A stretch of DNA of 64,000 bases from Comamonas sp. lk. Its GTDB lineage: Bacteria; Pseudomonadota; Gammaproteobacteria; Burkholderiales; Burkholderiaceae_C. Positions 54,705 to 64,000 of the stretch are shown here, piece after piece (within the stretch, counting starts at the first letter, position 1; every line of letters starts with the position of its first letter). The translations under genes and the position numbers were made by a program. Under the pieces are notes generated by a model. The model was not told where the DNA came from, ran no database searches, and saw only the letters and a program-made list of their open reading frames with translations. The DNA lies in contig NZ_UOOB01000001.1 in NCBI RefSeq assembly GCF_900564145.1, positions 3,970,754 to 4,034,753 of the forward strand, given 5' to 3'.

Positions 54705-55255
54705 GCCTGGGCCTTCATCGCAGCGCGGCAGAGCGCAGTCACCTCAATGCAGCACCTCATCCCTTGAAACCGTGCTTATGCGTTTCACCGCATCAATTCA
54801 GGGCATTTACCGAGTTTTCAGTGGGCCCGATCAATGCAATCATGCCAACGCGTGCATTCAGGAGCATGGGCTTTTAGACACAGCAGGTTTCAACTGCCCC
54901 AACTTTCATCCGCATAAGCGGGCCTTATTCACCGGAAATTGCATATGGCGCAATGTTTGCTATGAATAAAAGAGCGCCAAGCGCTTGCTGCATTTCATAT
55001 CCAAACTTAATTTCGATAAAAAATCGCTATGAATCTGCGTAACGTGCTTTCATTTCAATAGCAACAGCCATTTGATTGCCATGGTTATGCAGCAAACGCA
55101 TATAGCTTGACGTTTGCGCCGCAACGGGATTTTTAAGCAGGGTTTACCGGTAGTTGTTCGCCGTTATGACCTGTATACACTTTTTGTATGGATTGCAGCG
55201 AGTACGACATTCGTGCGCAAACCTGATCCCAATACGGAGTGAGGAGATAAGTTTT
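54705..55255. promoter_or_regulatory. Long non-coding region upstream of the purine permease
   Basis: About 550 nt of AT-richer sequence without a supported gene, ending in GAGGAGA before the permease ATG. It contains the TGTATACA site at 55172. No purine-riboswitch core was recognised. It may hold a long leader, a small RNA or remnants. Confidence 0.5.
55172..55179. promoter_or_regulatory. TGTATACA-type operator (site 5, purine permease)
   Basis: Sequence ACCTGTATACACTT. It nearly equals the puuD and uraH sites, and lies about 77 nt before the permease start. Confidence 0.7.
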
Positions 55256-56743
55256 ATGACATCAACCGTGCATCCCGTGGATGAAGTCTTGCCAGCCGGC
55301 AAGCTCACCGCACTCGGCCTGCAACACGTGCTCGTCATGTATGCGGGCGCCGTGGCCGTTCCGCTGATCGTGGGCCGTGCCCTCAACCTGCCGCCTGAAC
55401 AGGTGGCGCATCTGATCTCGGCCGACTTGTTCGTCTGCGGTCTGGTCACCCTGATCCAGGCCATGGGCGCAACCCAGTGGTTCGGTATCAAGCTGCCCGT
55501 CATGATGGGCGTGACCTTTGCCTCCGTGGCTCCCATGGTGGCGATTGCCCAGTCCACCGGCGGCAACGCAGGAGCGGGGCTGATCTTCGGTTCGGTGATA
55601 GGCGCGGGCGTGGTGTCCATCATCATCGCCCCGGCCATCAGTCGCATGCTGCGCTTCTTCCCGCCCGTCGTGACCGGCACCATCATTGCCGTCATCGGCA
55701 TCAGCCTGATGCGCGTGGGTATCAACTGGATCTTCGGCAACCCCGTAGGCCCGACAGCTCCCAGCGTGCCCAACCCCGAACACCTGAAGTGGCTGGCCGA
55801 AGCGCAAGCCATGGCGGGCGCCCCCGGCTCCTCGCTGCCTGCCGTGCCCAAGGGTTTCTCGGTGCTGCCCACCGTGCCCAACCCCAAGTACGCAGACCTG
55901 AGCGGCGCCGCCGTATCGGCCGTGGTGCTGATCTCCATCCTCTTGATCGCACGCTTTGCCAAGGGCTTTATCGCCAACATCTCGGTGCTGCTGGGCATCT
56001 TGATCGGCGGCGTGATCTCGGTCGCCATGGGTCTGATGAACTTCGACAAGGTTGCCAAGGCCGAATGGTTCACACTGATCCTGCCCTTTGACATCGCCAT
56101 GCCCGTGTTCGACCCCATCATGATCCTGACCATGAGCCTGGTGATGGTGGTGGTGATGATTGAATCGACCGGCATGTTCCTGGCCCTGGGCGACATGACC
56201 AAGCGCGAAATCACGCAGGACGATCTGACCCGCGGTCTGCGCACCGACGGCCTCGGCACGCTGATCGGCGGCATCTTCAACACCTTCCCCTACACCAGCT
56301 TCTCGCAAAACGTGGGCCTGGTGGCCGTGACGGGCGTGATGAGCCGCTGGGTCTGCGTGGCCGGTGGCGCCATCCTCATCGTGCTGGGCGTGCTGCCCAA
56401 GATGGGCGCGCTGATCGAATCCCTGCCCACCGTGGTGCTGGGCGGCGCAGGTCTGGTGATGTTCGGCATGGTGGCCTCCACCGGCATCCGCATCCTGTCC
56501 AACGTCGACTTCCGCAACAACAAGCACAACGCCATGATCGTGGCCGTGTCCATCGGTGTAGGAATGATTCCCTTGGTTGCGCCTAATTTCCGTCAATGGA
56601 TGCCCCATTCCATCCATCCGCTGATTGAATCCGGTATCCTGCTGGCTTCGATTACCGCTGTGGCACTGAATCTTTTCTTCAATGGGGCCGCCAAAGACAA
56701 CAGCGCTGCCATCAACGCAGCGCGCCAGGCTGACGCCCACTGA
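55256..56743 (+). CDS. NCS2/NAT family purine (xanthine/urate) permease
   Basis: A 495-residue inner-membrane permease with 12-14 hydrophobic segments. The family QH motif lies in LGLQHVLVMYAGAVAVPLIVG (TM1). The NAT signature QNVGLVAVTG is near residue 350 and GGIFNTFPYTSFSQN just before it. An extended periplasmic-type loop (about 160-215, Pro-rich) is longer than in E. coli XanQ. Xanthine or urate is the likely cargo, fitting the purine regulon. GAGGAGA precedes the ATG at 55256; the frame's earlier start is unlikely. Confidence 0.92.
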   Translation: MTSTVHPVDEVLPAGKLTALGLQHVLVMYAGAVAVPLIVGRALNLPPEQVAHLISADLFVCGLVTLIQAMGATQWFGIKLPVMMGVTFASVAPMVAIAQSTGGNAGAGLIFGSVIGAGVVSIIIAPAISRMLRFFPPVVTGTIIAVIGISLMRVGINWIFGNPVGPTAPSVPNPEHLKWLAEAQAMAGAPGSSLPAVPKGFSVLPTVPNPKYADLSGAAVSAVVLISILLIARFAKGFIANISVLLGILIGGVISVAMGLMNFDKVAKAEWFTLILPFDIAMPVFDPIMILTMSLVMVVVMIESTGMFLALGDMTKREITQDDLTRGLRTDGLGTLIGGIFNTFPYTSFSQNVGLVAVTGVMSRWVCVAGGAILIVLGVLPKMGALIESLPTVVLGGAGLVMFGMVASTGIRILSNVDFRNNKHNAMIVAVSIGVGMIPLVAPNFRQWMPHSIHPLIESGILLASITAVALNLFFNGAAKDNSAAINAARQADAH

Positions 56744-56786
56744 GCTGCAGCCTAGTTTAGGAACCGCTGGCTTACCCGCCAGCCCG

Positions 56787-56820
56787 CCCCCTGTCGCAGT
56801 GCATAGCGCCAGGGGGTTTG
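56787..56820 (+). terminator. Hairpin after the purine permease
   Basis: CCCCCTG / CAGGGGG stem with a 16-nt loop, followed by TTTGTTG. Moderate terminator. Confidence 0.6.
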
Positions 56821-56910
56821 TTGTCAGTGCACTTCGGGCAAAACTGACCTGACCCAAAACCTTCTCGCCATCCGGTAAGCTCAGAGACGCCACTTGCTGA
56901 TATTTTTCGT

Positions 56911-59208
<2,298 letters not shown>

Positions 59209-59247
59209 CGCCTAACTGGCAAAGCGGGTTTGACACCTGCTCAAAAC

Positions 59248-59272
59248 AAAATGCCCTTCGGGGCGTTTTTTC
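59248..59272 (+). terminator. Terminator of maeB
   Basis: AAAATGCCC-TTCG-GGGCGTTTT: a stable UUCG tetraloop stem followed by T-run. Confidence 0.88.
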
Positions 59273-59505
59273 GTTGGGCACTGAAACCAGGATCGCTGAA
59301 CCGCCAACTCAGGCAAGGCATGGCGCAGCAACTGAGCACGGCCTGCACGGCCATCCAGCTTGATGCCAGTTATAGAACTTCAAAGAAATAGGCTTTAGCG
59401 CAATAAATACATACGCATTACGCTATATTTTCAATAGCAAAAGTTGCAACCCACTGAACGGCGCTTCAAATGCACCGAATTGCAAGTTTGCTCACAATCC
59501 TTGTG

Positions 59506-59511
59506 TAGAAT
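59506..59511 (+). promoter_or_regulatory. Candidate -10 element of tRNA-Ser
   Basis: TAGAAT lies 11 nt before the mature tRNA. The -35 element is poor (TTGCAA at 59480, spacing 20). Confidence 0.45.
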
Positions 59512-59521
59512 CGGCGCATCC

Positions 59522-59611
59522 GGAGGTTTGGGTGAGTGGTTTAAACCAGCAGTCTTGAAAACTGCCGAAGGAGTGATCCTTCCGTGAGTTCGAATCTCAC
59601 AGCCTCCGCCA
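59522..59611 (+). tRNA. tRNA-Ser (anticodon TGA)
   Basis: A 90-nt class II tRNA with an encoded CCA. The acceptor GGAGGTT pairs with AGCCTCC (one wobble). The anticodon stem GCAGT/ACTGC encloses loop CTTGAAA with anticodon TGA at 59556-59558. A long variable arm (GAAGGAGTGATCCTTC) and T-loop TTCGAATC are present. Serine identity is consistent with the long variable arm and discriminator G. Confidence 0.97.
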
Positions 59612-59622
59612 CAAAAACAACT

Positions 59623-59648
59623 AAGCCCTTGTTTTCAAGGGCTTTTTT
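59623..59648 (+). terminator. Terminator of tRNA-Ser
   Basis: AAGCCCTTG-TTTT-CAAGGGCTT followed by a T-run, 11 nt after the CCA end. Confidence 0.92.
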
Positions 59649-59664
59649 GTTTTTATCGCAAAAA

Positions 59665-59687
59665 CATCTACCATCCCATCTACCATC
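59665..59687. repeat. Two direct repeats CATCTACCATC
   Basis: Two 11-nt copies, one base apart, lie just after the tRNA-Ser terminator. The location is typical of tRNA-associated integration scars. Confidence 0.6.
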
Positions 59688-59689
59688 AA

Positions 59690-60369
59690 ATTTGCACTTG
59701 ATTCCAACCGAATCACACTGATCTGGACCAGAGCAAGGATGTGCGCTTCCCGCGGATGCCGGTCATCGCTGACTTCCATTCCGCTCGAAGCTACCTAGTC
59801 ATGCTTGAGTTGACCAGCGGCAGCATGCGACCATTGGCGTCATCGGAGCTTTGACGACCGATAGCTTGTGTTCAGCGGGTGCGGCCGATCGGCGTTGGCG
59901 GCCAGGCTCACGGCGTCGGCTGCATCGCTGTCATTCGGGCGAATGCAGCTGCGTCGATGCGGTGTCAGGTTTCACCAGGAAAGTGGCCTCGGCATCGCAG
60001 GGCCTTCCGGCGGCATTCCGAAAGACCACTATGCGGCGTTGCGAACTTCCGGCCCCGACCCAATGCAGCTAACTGAGTGTGCGATTGAGTGACCCGGAAG
60101 CATTCAGCGGCGTGCGAACATAGGCGATCGCTGATGTGCAGCGGACAACGACCATCAAGTGCAGGCAGCAGCCCATTCAACGCCCTAAGTGCGTGGATGC
60201 TGGCCCCATCTGAGGCGGGCCGATCTCAAAGAAACGATGCAGTCCAAGAGGACGCACATCGCTTCTTTTTTGTTTTGAGGAGTATTTAGGTAGCAGCACA
60301 ACGCCATCTGCTGAACCTGAAATACGACAAACAAGGCCGCCCTATGCCCAGTCGATTTCATCCAACCAA
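59690..60369. other. Decayed region right of tRNA-Ser
   Basis: About 680 nt with only short overlapping frames and no recognisable protein, promoter or repeat family. It is most simply read as degraded island sequence. Confidence 0.5.
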
Positions 60370-60546
60370 ATGGAGGTCTTTTTTAGCAGCCTGTTGCAAC
60401 ACATTACCGACAGACAGCTCGTCAGGGCAACCGATGCGCAGTTGGACGACGTGCTGGGCGGGCTCATCTACCTGGCCAGCGATGCCGCCGCGATGGTGAC
60501 CGGCTCCGCATTGCTGATCGATGGCGGGTGGACCACCGCCGACTGA
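60370..60546 (+). pseudogene. C-terminal remnant of a short-chain dehydrogenase
   Basis: The frame ending at TGA 60544-60546 reads QLDDVLGGLIYLASDAAAMV then TGSALLIDGGWTTAD, the standard SDR C-terminus (LASDxxxxxTGxxxxxDGG). The cofactor and active-site regions are missing. The stop codon lies at the junction with an IS3 fragment, so an insertion or deletion event destroyed the gene. Confidence 0.75.
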
Positions 60547-60639
60547 ACCACACCCCACCTGCAGCATGGCTGCTGCGACTCGTTTGCCAAGCTTGATGTA
60601 CAACGTCACCGCTCGGATTCGAGCTTCGTATGAATACAT
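60547..60639 (-). pseudogene. N-terminal remnant of IS3-family orfA
   Basis: An ATG at 60639 opens MYSYEARIRAVTLYIKLGKR, the characteristic start of OrfA of one IS3-family group. Similarity stops after about 30 residues, where the SDR remnant begins on the other strand. Truncated and non-functional. Confidence 0.75.
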
Positions 60640-60762
60640 GAACTACCTCTCAGTAATCCAAGATTTCATCTGCATCCCCCGAAATCCCCCGAAGTCAGAG
60701 CATGGATATGGCTCTCATGTAGTTTTATGAGAGTTCAGACCAGCGGCTACAGTCCGAACTAC

Positions 60763-61677
60763 TCAGAACCCGTAGAGGTGCTCAGGGTTGCGCACCAAGA
60801 TCCGCTGGCGCTGCGCCTCTTCGGGCACCCAGGCCAGCATCTGGTCCAGCAGGTCCGTTGTATTGGGCATACGGCCCTTGAACGAAACGTGCGGCCAGTC
60901 GCTGCCCCATACCAGACGGTCTGGCCGGGCAGCCAGCAGCGCCTGCACATAGGGCAGCATGTCTTCGTAGGGCGGCGGCAAGGCCGACATGCGGTAGCCG
61001 CAGGAAAGTTTGACCCAGCAACGCCCTGTATCGACCAGCCTCAGCAAAGACTGGAATCCGGGCTGTCCCAGGCCCTCGCTTGGCCTGAGCGAGCCCATGT
61101 GGTCAATCACGACATCCGTGGATAATTCGCGCAGCGTCGACTCCATCTCGGCAAGAAGGGCGCGCCCCTCGTCATCCATGACATGTAGCTGGACATGCCA
61201 GCCCAAGCGAGCTATGCGTGCCGCAAGCACGGGCATCTCGGACACTGGCACTGCGCCAGCATGGCCAATGTTGTAGCGCACGCCGCGCACTCCAGCTTCA
61301 TGCATACGGTCCAGTTCGACGTCCGGCACATCAGCACGCAGCGTGACGATGGCGCGCGTCGGCCGCCCCATATCGGCCATCGCATCCAGATGGCGCCGGT
61401 TGTCAGTGCCGTAGCCACTGGGCTGCACGAGGACTAGGCGCTGGACACCCAGGACGTCGTGCAGCGCCCGCAGTTGGCTGGGCAGGGCCTCGGGCACATC
61501 GAAAGCACGCGTTGGGGCGACGGGATAGCGCTCGGCAGGACCGTAGACATGCACATGGCAGTCCGCCGTACCCGGCGGGCAGATCAGCCGAGGCTTGCGA
61601 GCAACAGGATAGGGAGGCTGGCACAGTGGAATCATCTCAGGCGCTTGCATAGTCGTTGTTAGAAGGAGGGCGGTCAC
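60763..61677 (-). CDS. Amidohydrolase-2 family hydrolase (lactonase-like)
   Basis: 304 residues of the TIM-barrel amidohydrolase 2 family. HxH is in TADCHVHVYGP (about 38-48). Further blocks are LVLVQPSGYGTDN, GVRGVRYN, HVQLHVMD, DVVIDHMGS and LVWGSDWPH with the catalytic Asp. Relatives include 2-pyrone-4,6-dicarboxylate lactonase and 4-sulfomuconolactone hydrolase, so a cyclic ester intermediate of aromatic breakdown is plausible. The GTG at 61677 overlaps the cupin stop (GTGA) and is the likely start; an internal ATG at 61650 has no ribosome-binding site. Last gene of an operon with a Bug receptor and a cupin. Confidence 0.87.
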   Translation of the reverse strand: MTALLLTTTMQAPEMIPLCQPPYPVARKPRLICPPGTADCHVHVYGPAERYPVAPTRAFDVPEALPSQLRALHDVLGVQRLVLVQPSGYGTDNRRHLDAMADMGRPTRAIVTLRADVPDVELDRMHEAGVRGVRYNIGHAGAVPVSEMPVLAARIARLGWHVQLHVMDDEGRALLAEMESTLRELSTDVVIDHMGSLRPSEGLGQPGFQSLLRLVDTGRCWVKLSCGYRMSALPPPYEDMLPYVQALLAARPDRLVWGSDWPHVSFKGRMPNTTDLLDQMLAWVPEEAQRQRILVRNPEHLYGF

Positions 61678-62201
61678 TCAAAGACCTTGTCCTCATGGAG
61701 CACCACCGGCACCTCCTTGTTCCTCTCCGAATAGCCGTCGAAAGGCTTTCCTGCGAGGTCGATGCGCGCGAGCACGTCGCTGCTGGGATCGATGTGCGCG
61801 CCGATGCGCAGCATCACTAGGGCACCCTCGCCTTCTTTGGCCTGGAACCAGTAGAAAGCTCCGGCCGGCAGCAGAACGCAGTCGTTCTTGCCGACCTCAC
61901 GCGTTTCGCCGTTAGGCCCGTGGAACACTGCGCCGCCCTGCAGGACAACGAACACATGGTCTTCATTGGAATGGGCGTGGATCTCGTTCTCTCCCCCGCT
62001 GGCATAGGTCTTAAGCACCACGTTCATGTAGCGCGAGGCGCCCAGCACCTGATTAGTCCGCCCCTCTTTCGGCAGTTGGGCACGGATATGAAAGAAGCTG
62101 GGTTGGCCCGGCTTGGAAAGGCGAGCCATCTCCGCGCGCCATTCGGCGGCGCTATGGACGATCGGTGCGAAGCTTTGGGACTGGGGGGTGGTGATGCTCA
62201 T
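61674..62201 (-). CDS. Cupin-domain protein
   Basis: 175 residues with one clear cupin barrel. Motif 1 is GGENEIHAHSNEDHVFVVLQGG (about 69-90) with two His and the Glu ligand for a metal. Motif 2 (NDCVLLPAGAFYWFQA) lacks the usual second His, having Ala-Phe-Tyr instead. It may be a dioxygenase-like, isomerase or binding protein. Middle gene of the operon, 24 nt after the Bug receptor gene and overlapping the amidohydrolase gene. Specific reaction unknown. Confidence 0.85.
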   Translation of the reverse strand: MSITTPQSQSFAPIVHSAAEWRAEMARLSKPGQPSFFHIRAQLPKEGRTNQVLGASRYMNVVLKTYASGGENEIHAHSNEDHVFVVLQGGAVFHGPNGETREVGKNDCVLLPAGAFYWFQAKEGEGALVMLRIGAHIDPSSDVLARIDLAGKPFDGYSERNKEVPVVLHEDKVFE

Positions 62202-62225
62202 GGTGAAATACCTTCGTGGTGAGAT

Positions 62226-63203
62226 TCAATCGATCCTGATGCCGGCTTCCGCGATGACCGGACGCCAGCGCGCCGCTTCCGAGGCCATAAAACTTCGCAG
62301 CGCCTGTGGCGAGCTGACGTCCGCCATCAGGCCAGCGCCCAGGAGCTTTTCCTGTACGTCCTTCGAGGCAAGGGCCTGCATCAGCGCCTGGTTAAGCTTT
62401 TCCACCACGGCGGCCGGAGTTCCCTTTGGCGCCAGCAACGCCATCCATACATCGATATCGGGCAGCTTGATACCCACATCGGACATAGACGGCACGGCCG
62501 GCAGCGAGGGGATGGGTTTTGCGCTCAGACGAGCCAACGGCTTTAACGTGCCCTTCGCGAAATGGGGCATGGCCGTCGTGATTCCGTCGATAGTAAAGGT
62601 GATGTCCTTGGAAAGTAGGCCTTGGGTTGTCCCAGCACTGCCCTTGTAGGACGCAGAAACCACATCCTTTCCTAGCACGCGCTTGAGGAGTTCACCAGAA
62701 AGCTGGGATGTGAAAGTTCCAAAACCGTAGCTAATTGCAGTGGGGTCAGCCTTGGTTCGTGACAGCAGCACTTGCATTGAATCAGGCCCTGCCTGATTGG
62801 TCATAACGACCAACGGCGTGGTGGCTACTTTGCCTATTGGCTCGAAGTCCTTGATGGGATCGTAGGGCAGCTTGGAGTAGAGATACTGATTCATCACCAG
62901 CGTATTGTCGATAGCCATCAGCAGCGTATATCCATCTGGCACTGCCTTCGCAACGACGTCAGCGCCGATGATGGTATTTGCGCCTGGCTTGTTGTCAACG
63001 ACGATCGGCTGGCGCACCAATTCACCCATACGCTGCCCAACGACGCGGGCCAGCAAATCAGTAGGACCGCCAGCCGGGAAAGGTACAACCATCCTGATAG
63101 GCCGACTTGGAAAATCACGCGAAGCTTGTGCCTGCGCTTGTAGCGGAACAGAGCTCCACACTAACGATAAGGCTAGGGCCGCTGCGGCCTGGGAGGTCAT
63201 CAT
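62226..63203 (-). CDS. Bug/TctC-family periplasmic solute receptor
   Basis: A 325-residue extracytoplasmic receptor. The signal peptide is about 1-27 (AAAALALSLVWSSVPLQAQA). The mature domain starts FPSRPIRMVVPFPAGGPTDLLAR, the typical Bug opening, followed by VDNKPGANTIIGADVVAKAVPDGYTLL and APKGTPAAVVEKLN. AGGAG lies before the ATG pair at 63203/63200; the longer frame to 63350 is unlikely. No TctA/TctB membrane genes are adjacent, as is usual for orphan Bug proteins. First gene of the operon. Confidence 0.93.
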   Translation of the reverse strand: MMTSQAAAALALSLVWSSVPLQAQAQASRDFPSRPIRMVVPFPAGGPTDLLARVVGQRMGELVRQPIVVDNKPGANTIIGADVVAKAVPDGYTLLMAIDNTLVMNQYLYSKLPYDPIKDFEPIGKVATTPLVVMTNQAGPDSMQVLLSRTKADPTAISYGFGTFTSQLSGELLKRVLGKDVVSASYKGSAGTTQGLLSKDITFTIDGITTAMPHFAKGTLKPLARLSAKPIPSLPAVPSMSDVGIKLPDIDVWMALLAPKGTPAAVVEKLNQALMQALASKDVQEKLLGAGLMADVSSPQALRSFMASEAARWRPVIAEAGIRID

Positions 63204-63818
63204 GGAGAGTCTCCTATACGGTTGTCGATATCCGCAACAACGAACTGCGGATATTTGTTTAGTAGTCAATTCTGGTCGGGTGCCACACGCCCGGCAATGT
63301 GGCAGTGGCAATTCGCTGTATCGAAAAAAGGAATCTGCCATCCGCTCCATGCACTAACTCCCATGACACCCAGCGCACTGCCGCACAGCACGTCTCACAC
63401 TAAGTTAGAGACATACAGACCCATTTGATGTTGAGGTTGAAGACCGCCCCAACCTTGCCACCCCTAGACGAATCGAAATGCAAAATCAGTGCGACGTGAA
63501 GTCATCACAGCGTCCCACTGATCACATCAGGAATGCACCGCGCAAAGGCGTTGTCCCCTTCTTGCAAGGACAACGCCTGCTCGCACATGGTGCTGAAAAC
63601 GTTCCGCTGTGTTCCGGTCGTCAGGATCGCTCAGGCTAAATACATCACCTCATCCACTGCGAGCTTTTCGGCCTAGCGTGCTACCCTGTTGGCGTTATTG
63701 GCCAACGCTTCTAGAAGTTCACGACAGACTGTGACTTTTTGTGTAACCGCCTCAGCGCTATCATCTTGGACTGCCCTAGGCAGGCAGACATACTCGGCCA
63801 CTCTTTGGTGGACTGCTT
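63204..63818. other. Spacer between Bug operon and IS3 tail
   Basis: About 615 nt containing the Bug operon promoter region and the hairpin at 63546-63578. No supportable gene; the terminal repeat of the IS could not be identified with confidence. Confidence 0.5.
63546..63578. repeat. 11-bp perfect hairpin
   Basis: Arms AGGCGTTGTCC / GGACAACGCCT with an 11-nt loop and no T-run. Origin unknown. Confidence 0.6.
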
Positions 63819-64000
63819 CTATTCAGGTAGGCAAATCCCAGCCACAAGTCCGGTGCGCTCAAACGCCTCAGGGCTGATTCCACCCAGATGGCTATGGCGG
63901 CATGACCGGTTGTAGATCACCTCGATATAGTCGAATACATCGGCCCAGGTTTTGTCCCGGGTCTTGTAAATACGCTCGCGGACGCGCTCCTTCTTCAGGC
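63819..64000 (-). CDS. IS3-family transposase orfB, C-terminal part (5' end outside window)
   Basis: The minus-strand frame ends at TAG (63819-63821) and is open to the right edge. It reads LKKERVRERIYKTRDKTWAD then VFDYIEVIYNRSCRHSHLGG and ISPEAFER, the conserved end of the IS3-family DDE integrase domain, including the YNxxRxHxxLGxxSP motif. It is in the same orientation as the orfA head at 60.6 kb and of a compatible IS group, so the two may be remnants of two copies flanking the Bug operon. Confidence 0.88.
   Translation of the reverse strand, partial: LKKERVRERIYKTRDKTWADVFDYIEVIYNRSCRHSHLGGISPEAFERTGLVAGICLPE

Larger units (their letters stand above)
59209..59521. other. Spacer maeB to tRNA-Ser
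   Basis: Contains the maeB terminator and the tRNA promoter; otherwise an AT-richer stretch without a recognisable gene. Confidence 0.6.

Noticed and set aside
54705..55255. Purine riboswitch upstream of the NCS2 permease
   Set aside because: No three-way-junction core or conserved loop sequences were recognisable, and this riboswitch class is not typical of betaproteobacteria.
59623..59690. Integrase C-terminal remnant read on the minus strand after tRNA-Ser
   Set aside because: Short readable frames exist through the repeats, but they cross the tRNA terminator hairpin and show no integrase motif.
63480..63660. Minus-strand frames ending near 63500 as a gene tail
   Set aside because: Two alternative frames look equally protein-like, neither has a start, motif or ribosome-binding site, and both run through a perfect hairpin.

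Overview
The window is GC-rich, densely coded DNA from a betaproteobacterium, most likely family Comamonadaceae and probably Comamonas. This is inferred from gene families and order: a membrane urate hydroxylase with a cytochrome c tail, a Burkholderiales-type porin, a Bug/TctC solute receptor and IS3 remnants. No rRNA or CRISPR array was seen. One tRNA gene (Ser, anticodon TGA) is present.

Layout. 1-3.9 kb: the 3' part of nadB, then dcd, guanine deaminase and a HIT hydrolase. 4.0-10.1 kb: a three-gene operon for an exported molybdenum hydroxylase (molybdopterin subunit, 2Fe-2S subunit, triheme cytochrome c), divergent from a LacI regulator, with two LacI-type palindromes between them. 10.2-19.5 kb: adenine deaminase, a Rieske oxygenase, two tandem BMP-family lipoproteins, two permeases and a double ATPase (a nucleobase/nucleoside-type ABC importer), and a LysR regulator. 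19.7-22.7 kb: a diguanylate cyclase and a Crp-family regulator. 22.8-32.5 kb: two divergent operons forming an unassigned catabolic locus. One carries an acyl-CoA ligase, a double-AsnC regulator, a Cys-less thiolase homologue and a DUF35 protein. The other carries a porin, an MHS transporter, a YtcJ-type amidohydrolase and a CobW GTPase. 32.7 kb: a lone SDR.

33.8-56.7 kb is a nearly complete purine-catabolism region. It holds puuD (urate to 5-hydroxyisourate), xdhC, uraH, the gcl-hyi-glxR operon with its LysR regulator, a glycerate 2-kinase, a GntR regulator, puuE, a uraD-allantoate amidohydrolase fusion, an M20 hydrolase and an NCS2 purine permease, with a few other genes (TonB-like, SYLF, DoxX, ggt, LysR/MFS pair). 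Together with guaD and adenine deaminase upstream, these genes can take purines to glyoxylate and on to 2-phosphoglycerate. Five intergenic sites with the core TGTATACA lie upstream of the LysR/ABC importer, puuD, uraH/ggt, the GntR gene and the permease. This suggests one regulon under the GntR protein.

56.9-59.2 kb is maeB, followed by tRNA-Ser. To the right of the tRNA the sequence looks like a decayed island: an SDR tail, the head of an IS3 orfA, an intact three-gene operon (Bug receptor, cupin, amidohydrolase) and, at the right edge, the tail of an IS3 orfB.

The strongest candidates for undescribed biology are the 22.8-32.5 kb locus with its putative thiolase-fold aldolase, the Rieske oxygenase coupled to adenine deaminase, and the TGTATACA regulon.
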